Assembly: GCA_001724265.1 (NCBI GenBank)
Contig: MEDY01000209.1
Coordinates: 33,280 to 97,279 of the forward strand
Reading direction: 5' to 3'
Origin: Rhizaria sp. SCN 62-66
Lineage: Eukaryota > Rhizaria, unplaced
Length of the DNA: 64,000 nucleotides
Under the pieces are notes generated by a model, which worked only from the letters and a program-made list of their open reading frames with translations, made no database searches and was not told the origin of the DNA. Shown piece after piece: positions 10,796 to 21,876 of the stretch (within the stretch, counting starts at the first letter, position 1; each line of letters starts with the position of its first letter). Both the position numbers and the translations under genes were made by a program.

Positions 10796-12124
10796 TTCTG
10801 GGCGGCAATGCAAAGCGTGTGCCATGGAAATGAGGGGAGAATTCAGAATGAGTACAGTGAGTGTCATGTACCTCCGATGAGAGTGCAAAGTAAAAAAATC
10901 AATGTTTTAATAACGTGCAAAGTTCGCATTCACCTCAACACGCTATTCAAAAGAACATAAATGAGGCATATCTTCGCCCAAATGATCGCGTTTCGGAGGC
11001 GTGGCCCTCCCCCCACTCTTCGCCACTACAGTCTGGCATGCCGCCACGCCGCCTTGCTTGCAAGCGCTACATTCGGATTGTTCATGGGCTGAGTTTTGCC
11101 GCACTTAAAATATTTTTTACTACAACACACTTTCACTTATACGTTGCTGTATTTCGTTGTATATATCTTCACATGTGCCCACTACGTAGATATAATCTTG
11201 CTCAAGTGACGCTTAGTCACATTTTGAGTAAGATGTCGCACAAAGCCTCTAGCACAACTAGCTGAAGACAAAACACAAAAAAACATGTGTAAAGGTAGTG
11301 CAATCTTTTGTCGAAAATATGAGTCTTTGCTATCTACTTAGTTTTGAGTCATTAAATTGTTGAGTGCTTCGTGTTCTTCGATGAATCGTTGTGCTTGTAA
11401 CTTAATCCGTTTGTCAGGCTTGAGTAAGAAAACAACGTTTTTAAGCAACAGGTCTGCATTGCATTATATACCACAGTGCATTGATTATTTTCTTCGACCC
11501 TGTGTCAAGTAATTAGCATCCATAACATTTACGGCGATGTGAAACACATGCATTCAAATGTCAAGACTTGGCATGCTGACATCAGTGTGGAATACACGTT
11601 GTATATCGTATTCGGACTAGTTTCAACACTAGATATGCACTAGATCCTGCATAGAAATGCAATATATGTCAAGCGCATGCAATTATATCAGCATCTCTCA
11701 CGGAAACTCAACCGCAATGTGACGATTACCAGACTCGTAACGGCTATGAAACCAGAAAACCAACTCCATTTGACATAGTAAATGTTTGGTATTTGCAGGT
11801 TAAATATTTAAAAAATATAAGATGCATTTGTTTGATCTTGTACTCGCGATTTGGACATAATTCTCAAAGATCTTTCCTGACTTTTATGTAGAGTAAGCTG
11901 TTGCTCGATGGCCGTTGCTGCGACCGTGCGACCCGGCTTGACAAAAAATCGGTTGGATCCGAGCGGCTGGCAGTCATGTTGCGCGGTTCAATGCGACGAC
12001 TGGCACAGATCAGTTCTCCACGTAAAGCGTGCGTATGACTTGTCACGTGACTTCTTGAGTTACAGAGTGTGTGGAAGTAGATTTTCTTTATTTCTCCTTG
12101 CTTACCTGTAGCTGCAACACCGTC
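10796..12124. promoter_or_regulatory. Divergent spacer between AAA_28 and NR2C2AP genes
   Basis: 1329 bp of AT-rich DNA holding both promoters. A possible 5' UTR intron of the AAA_28 gene sits at 10798-10871 on the minus strand (donor GTACAT, acceptor GCCGCCCAG). No coding frame with family features and no RNA gene are visible. Confidence 0.45.
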
Positions 12125-12916
12125 ATGTCGAGCAGTTTGAACCACCTCATCAAGGCTTCCCAGTACGTCTACCATCCATCCCCTCTTTTCACCTATTTCT
12201 ACCCTTTCTTTGGTGCTGATGAAAACGGAGATCAAATGGAATTCCTCGAAGATGAGTTTCGCGCAATGCATTTAATATCTTTTACTGAGCCTTCACTTTA
12301 AACCTTGTATCTCTTGAGGAACGCTCCCCTTCTCGACCATCGACTCACACCTTGACTTATCTTTGCGCCTCTTCTGCACACTTGTAGGGTCTCTTCCGTG
12401 TTAAATGATGACACGGCACAGTTTGGCAAGTCGTTTCTCTTCGACGGCAACGCGACGACTGCGTGGAACTCGGATGACGGCACCGCGCATTCGATCACGG
12501 TGAAGTTCTCGCAGCCCGTGCGCCTCGCAGGCCTCGCGCTCACCTTCCAGGGCGGCTTCTCGGCCGCTGACGTGACGCTCACTGCCGGCGGCCCGCTCCC
12601 AGCCGCCCCCGGGGAGCCCACGAAGCTGCACCTGCGCGCGCTGGGCTCGTTCCACGCCGCCGACACCAACTCGAAGCAGACGCTGCTGCTCAACAAGGAC
12701 AGTGCCAACTCGAGCGCCAGTGCCAACGACGCCAGTGTGGCTGTTGCGACTGACTCTGCGGTGGCGGCGCCGCTGGTGACTGTGGCCAAGGTCGCGCTGG
12801 GCTCGCCCGCGGACTTCCACGGCCGCGTGGTGGTCTACGAGCTCGTCTTCCTCGGCAGCACTGAGGCCGACGCCACCGTCGGCGCGCAAAGCAACAATCA
12901 AGCGTCGCAGCAGTGA
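12125..12916 (+). CDS. NR2C2AP: NR2C2-associated protein-like, F5/8-type C fold
   Basis: 188 aa from two exons, 12125-12162 and 12388-12916. The mature frame reads QVSSVLNDDTAQFGKSFLFD, then TAWNSDDGTAHSITVKFSQP, LTFQGGFSA and DFHGRVVVYELVFLG. These blocks match human NR2C2AP (TRA16) in order, including the QFQGGFSS-like strand and the FFGRVVIY strand of this small beta-sandwich. The human protein was described as a partner of the orphan receptor TR4. A protist has no nuclear receptors, so the ancestral role must differ and is unknown. The homologue is about 50 residues longer than human, owing to an Asn/Ser/Ala insert before the last strands and a Gln-rich tail. Start chosen because the short first exon is needed to supply the ATG. 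Confidence 0.85.
12163..12387 (+). other. Intron of NR2C2AP-like gene
   Basis: 225 bp, donor GTACGTCT after CCCA, acceptor CACTTGTAG, phase 2. Confidence 0.85.
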
Positions 12917-13238
12917 GGATTACTTTGACAAAAATATATTTGTGAATGGTGGTTTTCTTTGTATGATTGCAGAATACAGTATTCATACCCTTCAAACTCT
13001 CTTTATCAATACTACACCATGCCAACTGCTGCATCACAATCTCACGAAGCTCCGCCACAAACTAGCATAAGATGGGGCTCATCACGAAGAAACAGTGAAC
13101 TGTTTTGTATAAATAAGCATTATTGTGTAAATTCAGAAACTCACTATATATCATCACTTCCTGCCGCAATTAATTGTCAGATCGACGTTTGTGGGCAGCA
13201 ATAATTCGCCATAGTCACACGCAGCATGACTGACTCCA
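12917..13238. other. Convergent spacer, NR2C2AP and coiled-coil genes
   Basis: 322 bp of AT-rich 3' UTR from both sides. No clear poly(A) hexamer seen. Confidence 0.5.
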
Positions 13239-16200
13239 TCACTCTTGATGGGCGTCCTGTCCCATTTCCCCCGCCTCGATCGCGCGCAGCGCCTCCTCGA
13301 GCTTCTCGCGCGGCACGGGCTCCGCGGCGCCCAACCCCAGCGCGACCCTGAGCTCGGCCTCAGCCTCCTCCTCCTCGGCGCACAGCGCGCCCAGCTCCTG
13401 CCGGGCCGCGCGCTCGGCCTCGGCGCGCGCGGCGGCCGCGGCGGCCGCGGTGGCCTCGGCGGCCTCGAGGCGCGCCAGCTCGGCGGCCAGCGCGGCCGTC
13501 TCACGGTCGTGCGCAGCCGCCCAGGCCGCGGCGGCGGACTCGGCAGCCGCGGCGGCGGCGTCGGCGTCCGCGGCCAGCGCCAGGGCCGCCGCGTCGGCCT
13601 CGGACAAAGACGGGTCCGCCGCGAGAGAGGCGCTGCCGTCGCTAGGCGCAAGGCGGGCAGAGTTTGGGCCGGTCTCGGCGTCGGTGTCGAGCATGGCGGC
13701 GGAGACGAGGTAGTCCAGCTAAACGACAACAACGAACAGTGAGCAAGATAGAAACTTAGGTAAGATACAATCAACATGTCAAATGGAATATAAAAAACAA
13801 ATAAACAAACAAGTGCAAAGAATAACGTGATTTCGCTCCATGATACAGTAGTCTAGGGTAAAAACATGGAACCGATATGGTTCTTACTATACTTCGACGT
13901 TGTCGAGAAATAGCTGCTATTAAAGAGTCCAATCAACTTCAAGTTGTCCACTTCAAGTCGGTGGCAGATGTGTAATCAGTGGCGTACCTCGTCTTCGCTA
14001 ATGCTGGGCCCCAGCTCCGCCCTCAACGCGGCCGCCAGGTCCCTGCGCACGCCCTCGCTCTCACTCTCGCTCTCGCTGCCTTTGCCGTCGTCATCGCCGC
14101 CAGCAAACGTGTCGCCCTCGTCGTCCTCGTCGACCACAGGGGATGCAGAGGGCTTGAGCTCGTCGTGGGTTTTGCCCGCGCCGCTCGCCTGCAGCTGCTG
14201 TTGCTGCTGCTGCCCGCGCTTAATGCGCCTGCGTTCCTGCTGCTCGGCCAGCGCGACGACGCGCCGCAGCTCCTCCTCCTCGGCCTCGAGCGCGCTCAGC
14301 TCGGCCCGCACGGCCCGCCCGCGCCGCGACGCCGCCTTGCGCGCGCGCCGCGCCGCCGCCTGTTCCCGCGCAGCCTCCGCCGCGCGCGCGGCAGCCGCAG
14401 TCGCCGCTAGGGACGCGGCGGGCGCGGCGGGGCGGCGGGAGCCTCGGGGCACAGCAGCTGCCGCCGTCGTCGTCGACGTCGACGTTGATGCATGCGCAGA
14501 GCGGCCCGTCGCGGGTTTTTGTCGAGCACTATAGCTGTCGCTAGTGGCGAGTGCGTCGTCCCCGTCTCCGTCCCCACCGTCGTCGTCGCTGCTGCTGCTG
14601 CCGCTGCCGCTGCCGGCCGCGTCCTGTTGTTCCTGCGCGCGCAGCAGCGCGTCCAGTCCCTGCTGTAGCCGCTCCGTCTCAGCGTCGAAGGCCGACAAGG
14701 CCGCGCTGAACTGCTGCCGCTGCGCGGGCGGCACGCGCCGCAGCGCGCCCACGGCCGCGGCCGCAGCGGCAGACGCGGCGGCGGACGCCGTTGTGGGCTC
14801 AGCGGGGCCGCTCAAGCCCGCGTGAGAGCCGGAGCCAGAACCAGAGCCGGAGCTGGTTCTAGAGCTGTTGGAGCTGGAGCCAGGGCGGGAGGATGGGAAA
14901 CTGGAGAGCGGGTTGGAAGGAGTGACGATGGGGCGGACCGACTGCCCGCGGCGGTGTGGGCCGCCTGCAGCAGCAGCAGCAGGCGCGGACACCTGCGGTG
15001 CGTGTGTTGATGCGCGGGTTGCCGCGGGCACAGAGGCACTGTCGTCCTCGTCACCTTTCCTGTTGCTGTGCTGGCCGTTGTCGTCGCCAATGCTCGCACT
15101 CCCAGCGGCGCTTGCGGCAGCAGCAGCAGCAACAGCAGCTTTGGCGGCCGCGGCGGCCAGCGCCCGCGCCCGCGCCTCGGCCTTGGCCTCGGTCTCCGCC
15201 TTGGCCCTGGCCCGGGCCTCCGCGCGCGCCTCGGCCTTGGCGGCGGCCTCCGCCTCGACCTCCGCCTTGGCCCTAGCCTCGGCCTCGGTTTTGGCCCGCG
15301 CGCCCGCCTCGAGCCGCGCCTTGGCCTGCGCGCGCAGCTCGGCCTCGGCCTTGGCCTTGGCCTCGGCATCGGCCTTCGCTTTGGCCTCGGCCTCAGCCTT
15401 AGCTTGAGCGTCCGCCTCGGCCTTAGCCTTGGCCCTCGCATCAGCCTTCGCCCTGGCCTCCGCCGCAGCCACAGCCGCTGCTGCTGCTGCTTCAGCAACC
15501 GCTTCTGCCTTAGACTTCGCAGCGGCCGCGGCGGCTGTAGTTGCGGCGGCGGCAGCGGCAGCCTCAGCCTCAGCCTTTGCCTGAGCCTCGGCTTCAGCCT
15601 CAGCCTCAGCTTCCGCCTCATCAGTGGCAACAGTGTCTGTCTCTGACTGGGGCGTCGCGTCTGTCTCCCCAGTCTGCATCGCGGTCTCTGTCTCCGCCTC
15701 TGCCGCAGCAACTGCAGCCGGAGCAGCAGGGTCTGTCGCTGTGGCCTCTGCAGCGGCACTCTGCGCCGCCGCAGCAGCGCCCTTGGCTGGCTTCGCAGCC
15801 GCCGCCGCCGCTGCCGCTGCCGCCGTTGGCTGCTTGGCCCTCGCGGCTGCCGGCAGCGCTGGCTTAGAGCTCGCCGCATTCACTGCCGGTGGTGGCGCGC
15901 CTGCCTTGGGTTTGAGCTTGAGCCTGCCGGCGCTGCTGCCGCGGCGCGCCCCCACTTCCGAGTTCGCAGCTGGTTCTGCTGCTGCTGCTGTTGTTGTTGA
16001 TGATGATGTGTCTGTGGCGCTCGCTGCATCAGGAGCTTGCTGCTGCTGCTGCTTCTGCTGTTGCTGCTGCTTCAGCGTCTGCTCCTTAAGCTGTTGCTGT
16101 TGTTGCTGTTGCTGTTGCTGCAGCACTTTCTTTACCAGCTCGGCCGCGGCCGCGCTGGAGCCCGCGCCCACAGTCGCGCTCACGGTCGCGCCCGCGGTCA

Positions 16201-17404
16201 TTGGCTCTGCCGCAGGCGCGGCGGCGGCGGCGAGGCGCGTTACGACCGGCCGCGCCGCAGCAGCAGCAGCAGCAGCAGTAGCAGCGGCAGCGGCAGCGGC
16301 GGCGTCGGCTTTAGCTTCGGCCTCAGCCTCAGCCTTAGCCTTGGCCTCCGCAGCAGCAGCCTTGGCCGCAGCCTCAGTCCTGGCCCTCGCCTGGGCCTGG
16401 GCCTGGGCTTGCGCTTCGGCCGCGGCCGCCGCAGCAGCCTTGCGCTCTCGTCGCTCTCGCTCTCTCTGCTGTTCCAGCTCCTGCTCTCGCTCCCGCTGGA
16501 CGTCCCTCGGCTCCGCGCCCGCCGCAGCCGCAGCCGCCGCCACTGCAGCGGTAGCCCTCGCGCCCGCGCCCGCGGCAGTGGCGGCACCTTCAGCCCGGAC
16601 GCGCGCGGCGGCCGCGGCGGCCACGGCCCGATCGGCCTGGGCCGCCGCCGCTGCAGCAGCAGCCGCGCGCTGCCGTAGCCGCGCGACCTCGGCCTCCGCC
16701 TTCGCGGCCTCGGCGGCCGCGGCCTCAGCGGCAGCGGCAGCGGCGGCGGACTGGCGGGCGCTTGCAGTTGCCGCGGCAGCGTTGCTGCGGCTCGAGGGGC
16801 GGCTTGACTTGAGCGCGCTGGCGACTGCATGCACGGTGGCCGCCGCGCCCGCCACGCCGCCGCCGCTGCCCCCGCCGTGGCCTGCGCTCGCGCCCGCATT
16901 AGTTGCAGTGGCTGCAGTGGTGGTGGCAGTGGTGACAGCTGGCGTCTTGTGCAGGCGTGGGGCGCGGTCGCCGCGCGCGGCCACAATGCGCGCGTAGCGG
17001 TCCAGCGTCGACGCGACGCGCCCGTCCCCCGTGGCGGCGCTCGCGCTGCTGCTGCTGCTGCTACTGCTGGGGGTGGCGGTGGCGGCGGCTGTTACCAGCG
17101 TGGCGCCGGGCCGCGGCGGGCCCAGCGGCGCGCCAGCGCCGCCGCCGCCGCCACCGCCGGGTGGCGTGGCGGCAGCGCGGGGCGGGTGCGGGCGCAGCGC
17201 GGGCGCGCCTGTCGCGGCCGCGGAGGACGTTAAGGCCGAGACTGAGGCGGAGGTGGAGGCCGGGGCAGCGGCGGGCACGGCGGGGGCCACCAGCGCCGAC
17301 GCCGCTGACGAGGGCAGGAAATGCGACAGCAGCTGGTCCGTCGCGTAAACAGAGCCGCTGCTAGTCGTTGTAGGCCCTGAAGCAGGCGTAGGGCGGGACG
17401 CCAT
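13239..17404 (-). CDS. Ala/Lys/Glu-rich coiled-coil protein, function unknown
   Basis: 1298 aa from exons 17404-13988 and 13718-13239. I recognise no family. The N-terminus ([20 protein letters not shown]) is followed by Ala/Ser linkers, long helical Ala-Lys-Ala-Glu arrays between about residues 520 and 800, Gln runs encoded near 16030-16130, a helix with [20 protein letters not shown], an Asp-rich patch and a basic coiled coil ([19 protein letters not shown]). The exon junction reads ISEDE|LDYLV, the best candidate for a conserved motif. The last exon encodes an Ala/Glu helix with [18 protein letters not shown]. Such arrays form long single helices or coiled coils, so a structural or cytoskeletal role is possible but is guesswork. 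An upstream in-frame frame to 17515 lacks a better start. Confidence 0.7.
13719..13987 (-). other. Intron of the Ala/Lys/Glu-rich gene
   Basis: 269 bp, donor GTACGCCA, acceptor TTGTCGTTTAG, phase 0. Its AT-rich body contrasts with the flanking exons. Confidence 0.85.
15130..15640 (-). repeat. Degenerate codon-level repeat encoding Ala-Lys-Ala-Glu helices
   Basis: Tandem degenerate 6- and 12-bp units (GCCTTGGCCTCGG-like on the plus strand) encode alternating AK/AE dipeptides. Similar shorter arrays recur near 16300-16420. Confidence 0.8.
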
Positions 17405-18116
17405 CAGTGAGTGTGACTGGAGGGCTTGGGCGAGGTAACGTAAGGTTCTCTCGAGTGCTTGAACGAAAACAGGAGTAATGTGAAAGGTATACATCGTCAA
17501 TGAACGTTTGATCAACTGAACTAAATATAAAGAACCAATTTAATTTCAATCACCCTAATTATAATCGCAAATCCTGTGTTTGTACGCAGATATCTCGTTC
17601 ACAAAATAAGTTTCCGTTGGCAACCAGCACTGCAAAATTTTTCCCCAGTTCGAGGCCGGGCCGATGCCTGGTTCGGAAGTGAGAATTCTCTGGCTGTTGA
17701 TCGTCAGTCTTAATTCTGTCGTTTGCTTATGTTATTCTTGATAGTTTGACAAGTACTTCATGTAATTGTCACTCGTCCTTACGCTTTTGTGAGCTTCTCA
17801 TGATGCTTTCTTTTTCACTCGACGTCGACTGCTTCTGCCCCTGAGTCCCCCCACCGTTTCTAGCCATGTGCGCCAGCTTGGTGAGTGCTTTCGTGGCCAA
17901 CGACATAAAATGCATAGCACACTACCTTTTCTATCTATATTACTTGCTCACAGTCGTTTTCACCGCGTTCCCCCTGCTCGCACGCCCCCCGCAGCTTGCG
18001 GTTCCCCGCACTCCCCCCCGCGCACCTCCCTCCGGCCCGCCCCGCCCCCGCGCCCGGCGCCGCCACCTGCTCTGTTGCCCTCGCTCCGCCTCTGCCGGCG
18101 CCTTCCCGCGCGCTTG
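17405..18116. promoter_or_regulatory. Divergent spacer, coiled-coil and PTP genes
   Basis: 712 bp. AT-rich in the middle, GC-rich next to the PTP start. An ATG at 17866 followed by a donor-like GTGAGT does not give an in-frame join to the PTP, so it may be UTR. No other gene seen. Confidence 0.45.
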
Positions 18117-19767
18117 ATGAGCTTCCACACGCCCGCGCCGCCCGCGACGAAGCGCGCCGCCCCCGCCGCGGCCGCTGAGACGCCCTCGGCCGCGCGCACT
18201 GGCACGCTCCCACTGCCGCCTTCCGCGCAGCGGCCCGCCGCGCTCGCCGGCGCGCTCCCTTTCGCGCTCGCCGCGGCCTCGCCCTACGGCGCCGCCGCGC
18301 CCGTGCCCCCCGTCCCCGCGTTCGGCTACAGCAATGGCAGCGGCGGTGGCAATACTCATACGCACTCGCACGCACTTGCGCATGCGCAGTCGGCAGCGGC
18401 ATTCGCGTCCTTCGCCTCGCCGCCCCACTCCGGCGTCCACGGCGGCCACGCGCACTCCGCAACACCGGGCCCCGCCATCTCCCCCTCCTCGTCGTCCTCG
18501 TCCTCGTCGTCGTCGTCGTCGTCGTTGCCTTCTGTGCGGCCGCCGCTGCCATGCGAAAGCTACCTGCTGCCGCGGCTGCCGCAGGCCACCTTGCGCGAGG
18601 GCCTCTCCTCGCTCCCGCGCCCGCTCGTCGAGGCCTTCAGCACCGCGCGCACGGCCGCGCTCGCGCTCCGCGCCGCCGCCGCCGCCAACGTCACCCCCGT
18701 CACCAACAACAACAGCGGGATGGGGGGCCGACCCAGCCGCACCGTGTCGGCTCCGGTCATCTCGTCCTCGGCCGCCGCCGCGGCGGGCAACCACGCCAGC
18801 GGCGGCGGCGGGGCGACTGAGGCGCCCGGGGACTCGGCGGGGTGCGTGCCTGTGCCTTTCCCGCGCGCGCTCGCAGAGCAGCACATGTGTTTGCTACAGG
18901 TGCGTCATTTCGTGCAATTGTCTTGTTTGAGATATATTTTGGGTCATTATTTAATCATTTGGGATATTTTGTGTACTTCAAGTTTTAACAATCTTGCTTT
19001 ATTGAAACTAAACTTAAATAACTGGTATTACAAGCCCTCACACACACTCACTATTCTTAATTCTCTTTTTGTCCTTTCTTTGCTTTGTTTTGCCACTGCA
19101 TGCCCCCCCCCCCCCCCCCCCCCCCCGTGCCCGCCGCGGCCGCGGTTGAGTGTCCCCCGCGCTGGGCGGCGAAGAACCGCTACGGGAACATCGCGCCCAA
19201 CGACGCCTTCCGCGTCCGCCTCCGCGCGGGCCCATACACGGTGCCGCAGTCTGCATCCCTCGCGCCTTCCCCGCTCGCGGCCTCGGCCTCCACTTCGAGT
19301 GCCGGCTCCGCGGGCTCGAACGCGGGCTCCGGCTCCGGCTCTGGCGCGGGCGAGGGGATGACCGACGGCCCCGCCCAGTCGCACCCGCAGTCTCATCAGC
19401 AGCCCCCCGCGGCGGTCGGCTTCGGGGGCGGGCTGGGTGGACTGGGCGCGCGCGCCGGTGCTGCGGGCGGTGGCCGCGACCTCAACCGCCGCTCCGTCAG
19501 CTTTACGGGTGCCGCCGCGGCCGCCGCGGCCCTGGGCGTGGGCCGCGCGCAGGTGCAGGCGCAGGGACAGGGGCACGGGCTCAGTCAAGGCGACAGCAGC
19601 CACGCGCTCAATAGTGGCGGCGGCGGCCTGGACCCGTTTTCGTCGCCGATTGTGCCGCGCTCGATCTCGATGATGGCCGACACGCCCGACGCCGGCGGCA
19701 GCGGCGGCATTGCCAACATCAACGCCAACTCCAGCTTCTCGATCGCGACCGCGGCTTCCACCCCGGC

Positions 19768-19799
<32 letters not shown>

Positions 19800-20595
19800 G
19801 GGGCGGCGGTGGCGCGGGCCGCCGCGGCGGCGGGGGGCTCACAGTCAGCGTCAGCCCGCCCGTGCCCGGCGCTCACGGTTACGCCCACGGTCACTTCGGC
19901 CCGGCGGCCGCGCACGGCGCTGTCAGCGGCGCCGGAACCGGCGCGAATGCCGGCGGCGACGACTACATCAACGCGTCGCACGTGCCGCCGCTGCTTGCGC
20001 GCGCGCCGCAGCGCTACATCGCTGCACAGGTACGTGTTTATATGTCGATATATCGCTTCACTCAAATTACGCATTGTTAAACTAAATACTCACTCTGTAC
20101 ATCTTCTCATCAAACATGTTTTCTAACACCCGCCCCACCGCTTTCTTTGCATCTGGTGCACTCGTTGTCTCGCAGGCCCCGACGCGCGCGGCGATCGGGG
20201 ACTTCTGGCAGATGGCGTGGGAGCAACAGTCGCCGCTGGTGGTGATGCTCACGCGCCTGCACGAACGCAAGGGCATGCGCACGGTCGTCAAGGCCGACGT
20301 GTACTGGCCGCCCACTCCCGCCGAGCTCGCGGCCGAGGCCCCCAACGCGCTCGGCGCTTCTGAGGCCGCCGCCGAGGACGAGGCCTACTGCCGCTACGTC
20401 GCAGACATGCTCAAGCTGCCCTTCTCCGCCTCTGCGGCCGCTGCGGCTGCGTCGGCGGCGGCAGCGGCGATGAAGGCGGGCAATCCTGCTGGCACTGGCA
20501 CCTCGAGCATCGCCGGCACGCCCGCGCCCGCGCCCGTCTCGGTGAATGAGCCCGCGGCGTCGTTCTTCACGCCCGTGCGGCCCTCGCCCACCGCG

Positions 20596-20627
<32 letters not shown>

Positions 20628-20741
20628 GCAGGCGCAGGCGCAGGCGGGCCAGTCTGGGTCATCATTGCTGGCGCAGTCGCCGATGGCAGTGCCCGCCGCG
20701 GTGGCCGCCGCCGAGGCTGCGACGGCCGCCGCGGACGCCGC

Positions 20742-20772
<31 letters not shown>

Positions 20773-21462
20773 CCGCCGCTGCACTGGCTTGCACGGCGCC
20801 CGCGGCTCAGCGCGGGGCCCATCACGGCCGTCGCGGGCGCGGTGCTCAGCTGCAGCAACAACGAGTGCATCGTGCGCGAGGTCTATCTCCTCACGCCTCA
20901 CGCGCTCGCGCTCGCCAACAGCGCTTCTGGCGCTGATGAAGTGCCCGCGCCGGGCGAGTGCGTGCGGCGCGTGTTCGTGCTGCAGTACGTGGCCTGGCCG
21001 GACTTCGCGGTGCCCTCGAACCTCGAGTCGCTCTTCGCGCTCTTCGCCATCTACAGGCACTTGCGCGGGCTCTGCGCCACACAGGCCGGCAACAGCGCCG
21101 TCGTGCTCTCGTCCCCCAGCAACGGCGGCGCTCAGAGCCAGAGCCAGGGCCAGAGCCTGGGGTTGGTGGCGTCGCGCGGCCCCGTGATCTGCCACTGCTC
21201 CGCGGGCGTGGGCCGCACGGGTGCCTTCATTGCCGCCGACGCCGTGCTCGCACACGCCGCCGCGCTCCAGGCCCAGGCCCACGCGGGCGCGGGCGCGGGT
21301 GTGGCGGGCGGCGGCGGGCTGGCGAGCGTGTTACAGGCCGCCGTGGGCATGCGGTTGAGCCGGCCCGGCATGATCCAGACAGCCGACCAGTACGCGCTCG
21401 TGTACAACTTCGTGCAGTACTGCGCCGGCCACGCGCGCAGGGGGCTGTTGGGGCTCATGTAA
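18117..21462 (+). CDS. Protein tyrosine phosphatase, classical type
   Basis: 982 aa from exons 18117-18899, 19151-20029 and 20176-21462. The classical PTP domain is present but broken up by low-complexity inserts. It has KNRYGNIAPNDAFRVRL just after intron 1, DDYINASHVPPLL with YIAAQAPTRAAIGDFWQM across intron 2, SPLVVMLTRLHERKG, the WPD loop (WPDF, Asp830), the P-loop HCSAGVGRTG (Cys895, Arg901) and a Q-loop region QTADQYALVYNFVQY. All catalytic residues are intact, so an active phosphotyrosine hydrolase is expected. Residues 1-260 are Pro/Ala/Ser-rich with no signal peptide or membrane segment, suggesting a cytosolic enzyme. About 245 residues are inserted between the pTyr-recognition loop and YINAS. 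The start is the only in-frame ATG upstream of the domain. Confidence 0.92.
18900..19150 (+). other. Intron 1 of PTP gene
   Basis: 251 bp, donor GTGCGTCA (the only non-GTACG donor here), acceptor GCGGTTGAG, phase 0. A run of 24 C lies upstream of the acceptor. Confidence 0.75.
19103..19126 (+). repeat. C24 homopolymer in PTP intron 1
   Basis: Twenty-four consecutive C within the acceptor-side pyrimidine tract. Length is liable to sequencing error. Confidence 0.95.
20030..20175 (+). other. Intron 2 of PTP gene
   Basis: 146 bp, donor GTACGTGT, acceptor GTTGTCTCGCAG, phase 0. It lies inside the conserved YIAAQ|APT segment. Confidence 0.9.
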
Positions 21463-21876
21463 GCGCGCACGCAGTCGCCGAGTCGAGACTCACGACGACG
21501 ACTCCATTACAACCATCACCAATGGCTGTTGTCGTTAGGGCATTTCACTACAAGTTTTTGTTAGTTGCTGAAGTACTACATTTTATTCGCTTGCACAGTT
21601 AGGTATATTGTTTATGTCTCAATTCTGTGACCTTAATAATCGTTATCATGCATTTTATCAACATCCCTTTATTGTTCGTTACCAAGGACATGTTTGTCCC
21701 CGTGACATTGCTGCTATACGCGTCCATTTGAATGTATCAAAGCAATCAATACACGAATGTTACGTAATCTCTCGATTTTAAGCGCAAAAACTGCGTGTAA
21801 AGTACATTGATCCTATTTATTATCACTTGATTAACTCTAGATAAATGTGATTGTTGTGAGTAAAGTCAACCACAGC
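21463..21876. other. Convergent spacer, PTP and JMJD4-like genes
   Basis: 414 bp of AT-rich 3' UTR sequence. No gene seen. Confidence 0.5.

Noticed and set aside
17640-17700. GTTCG-containing stretch considered as a tRNA T-loop
   Set aside because: No matching acceptor stem, D-arm or anticodon arm could be drawn around it.
17866-17880. ATG plus donor-like GTGAGT as first exon of the PTP gene
   Set aside because: The AG sites tested downstream do not join it in frame to the PTP without a stop codon.
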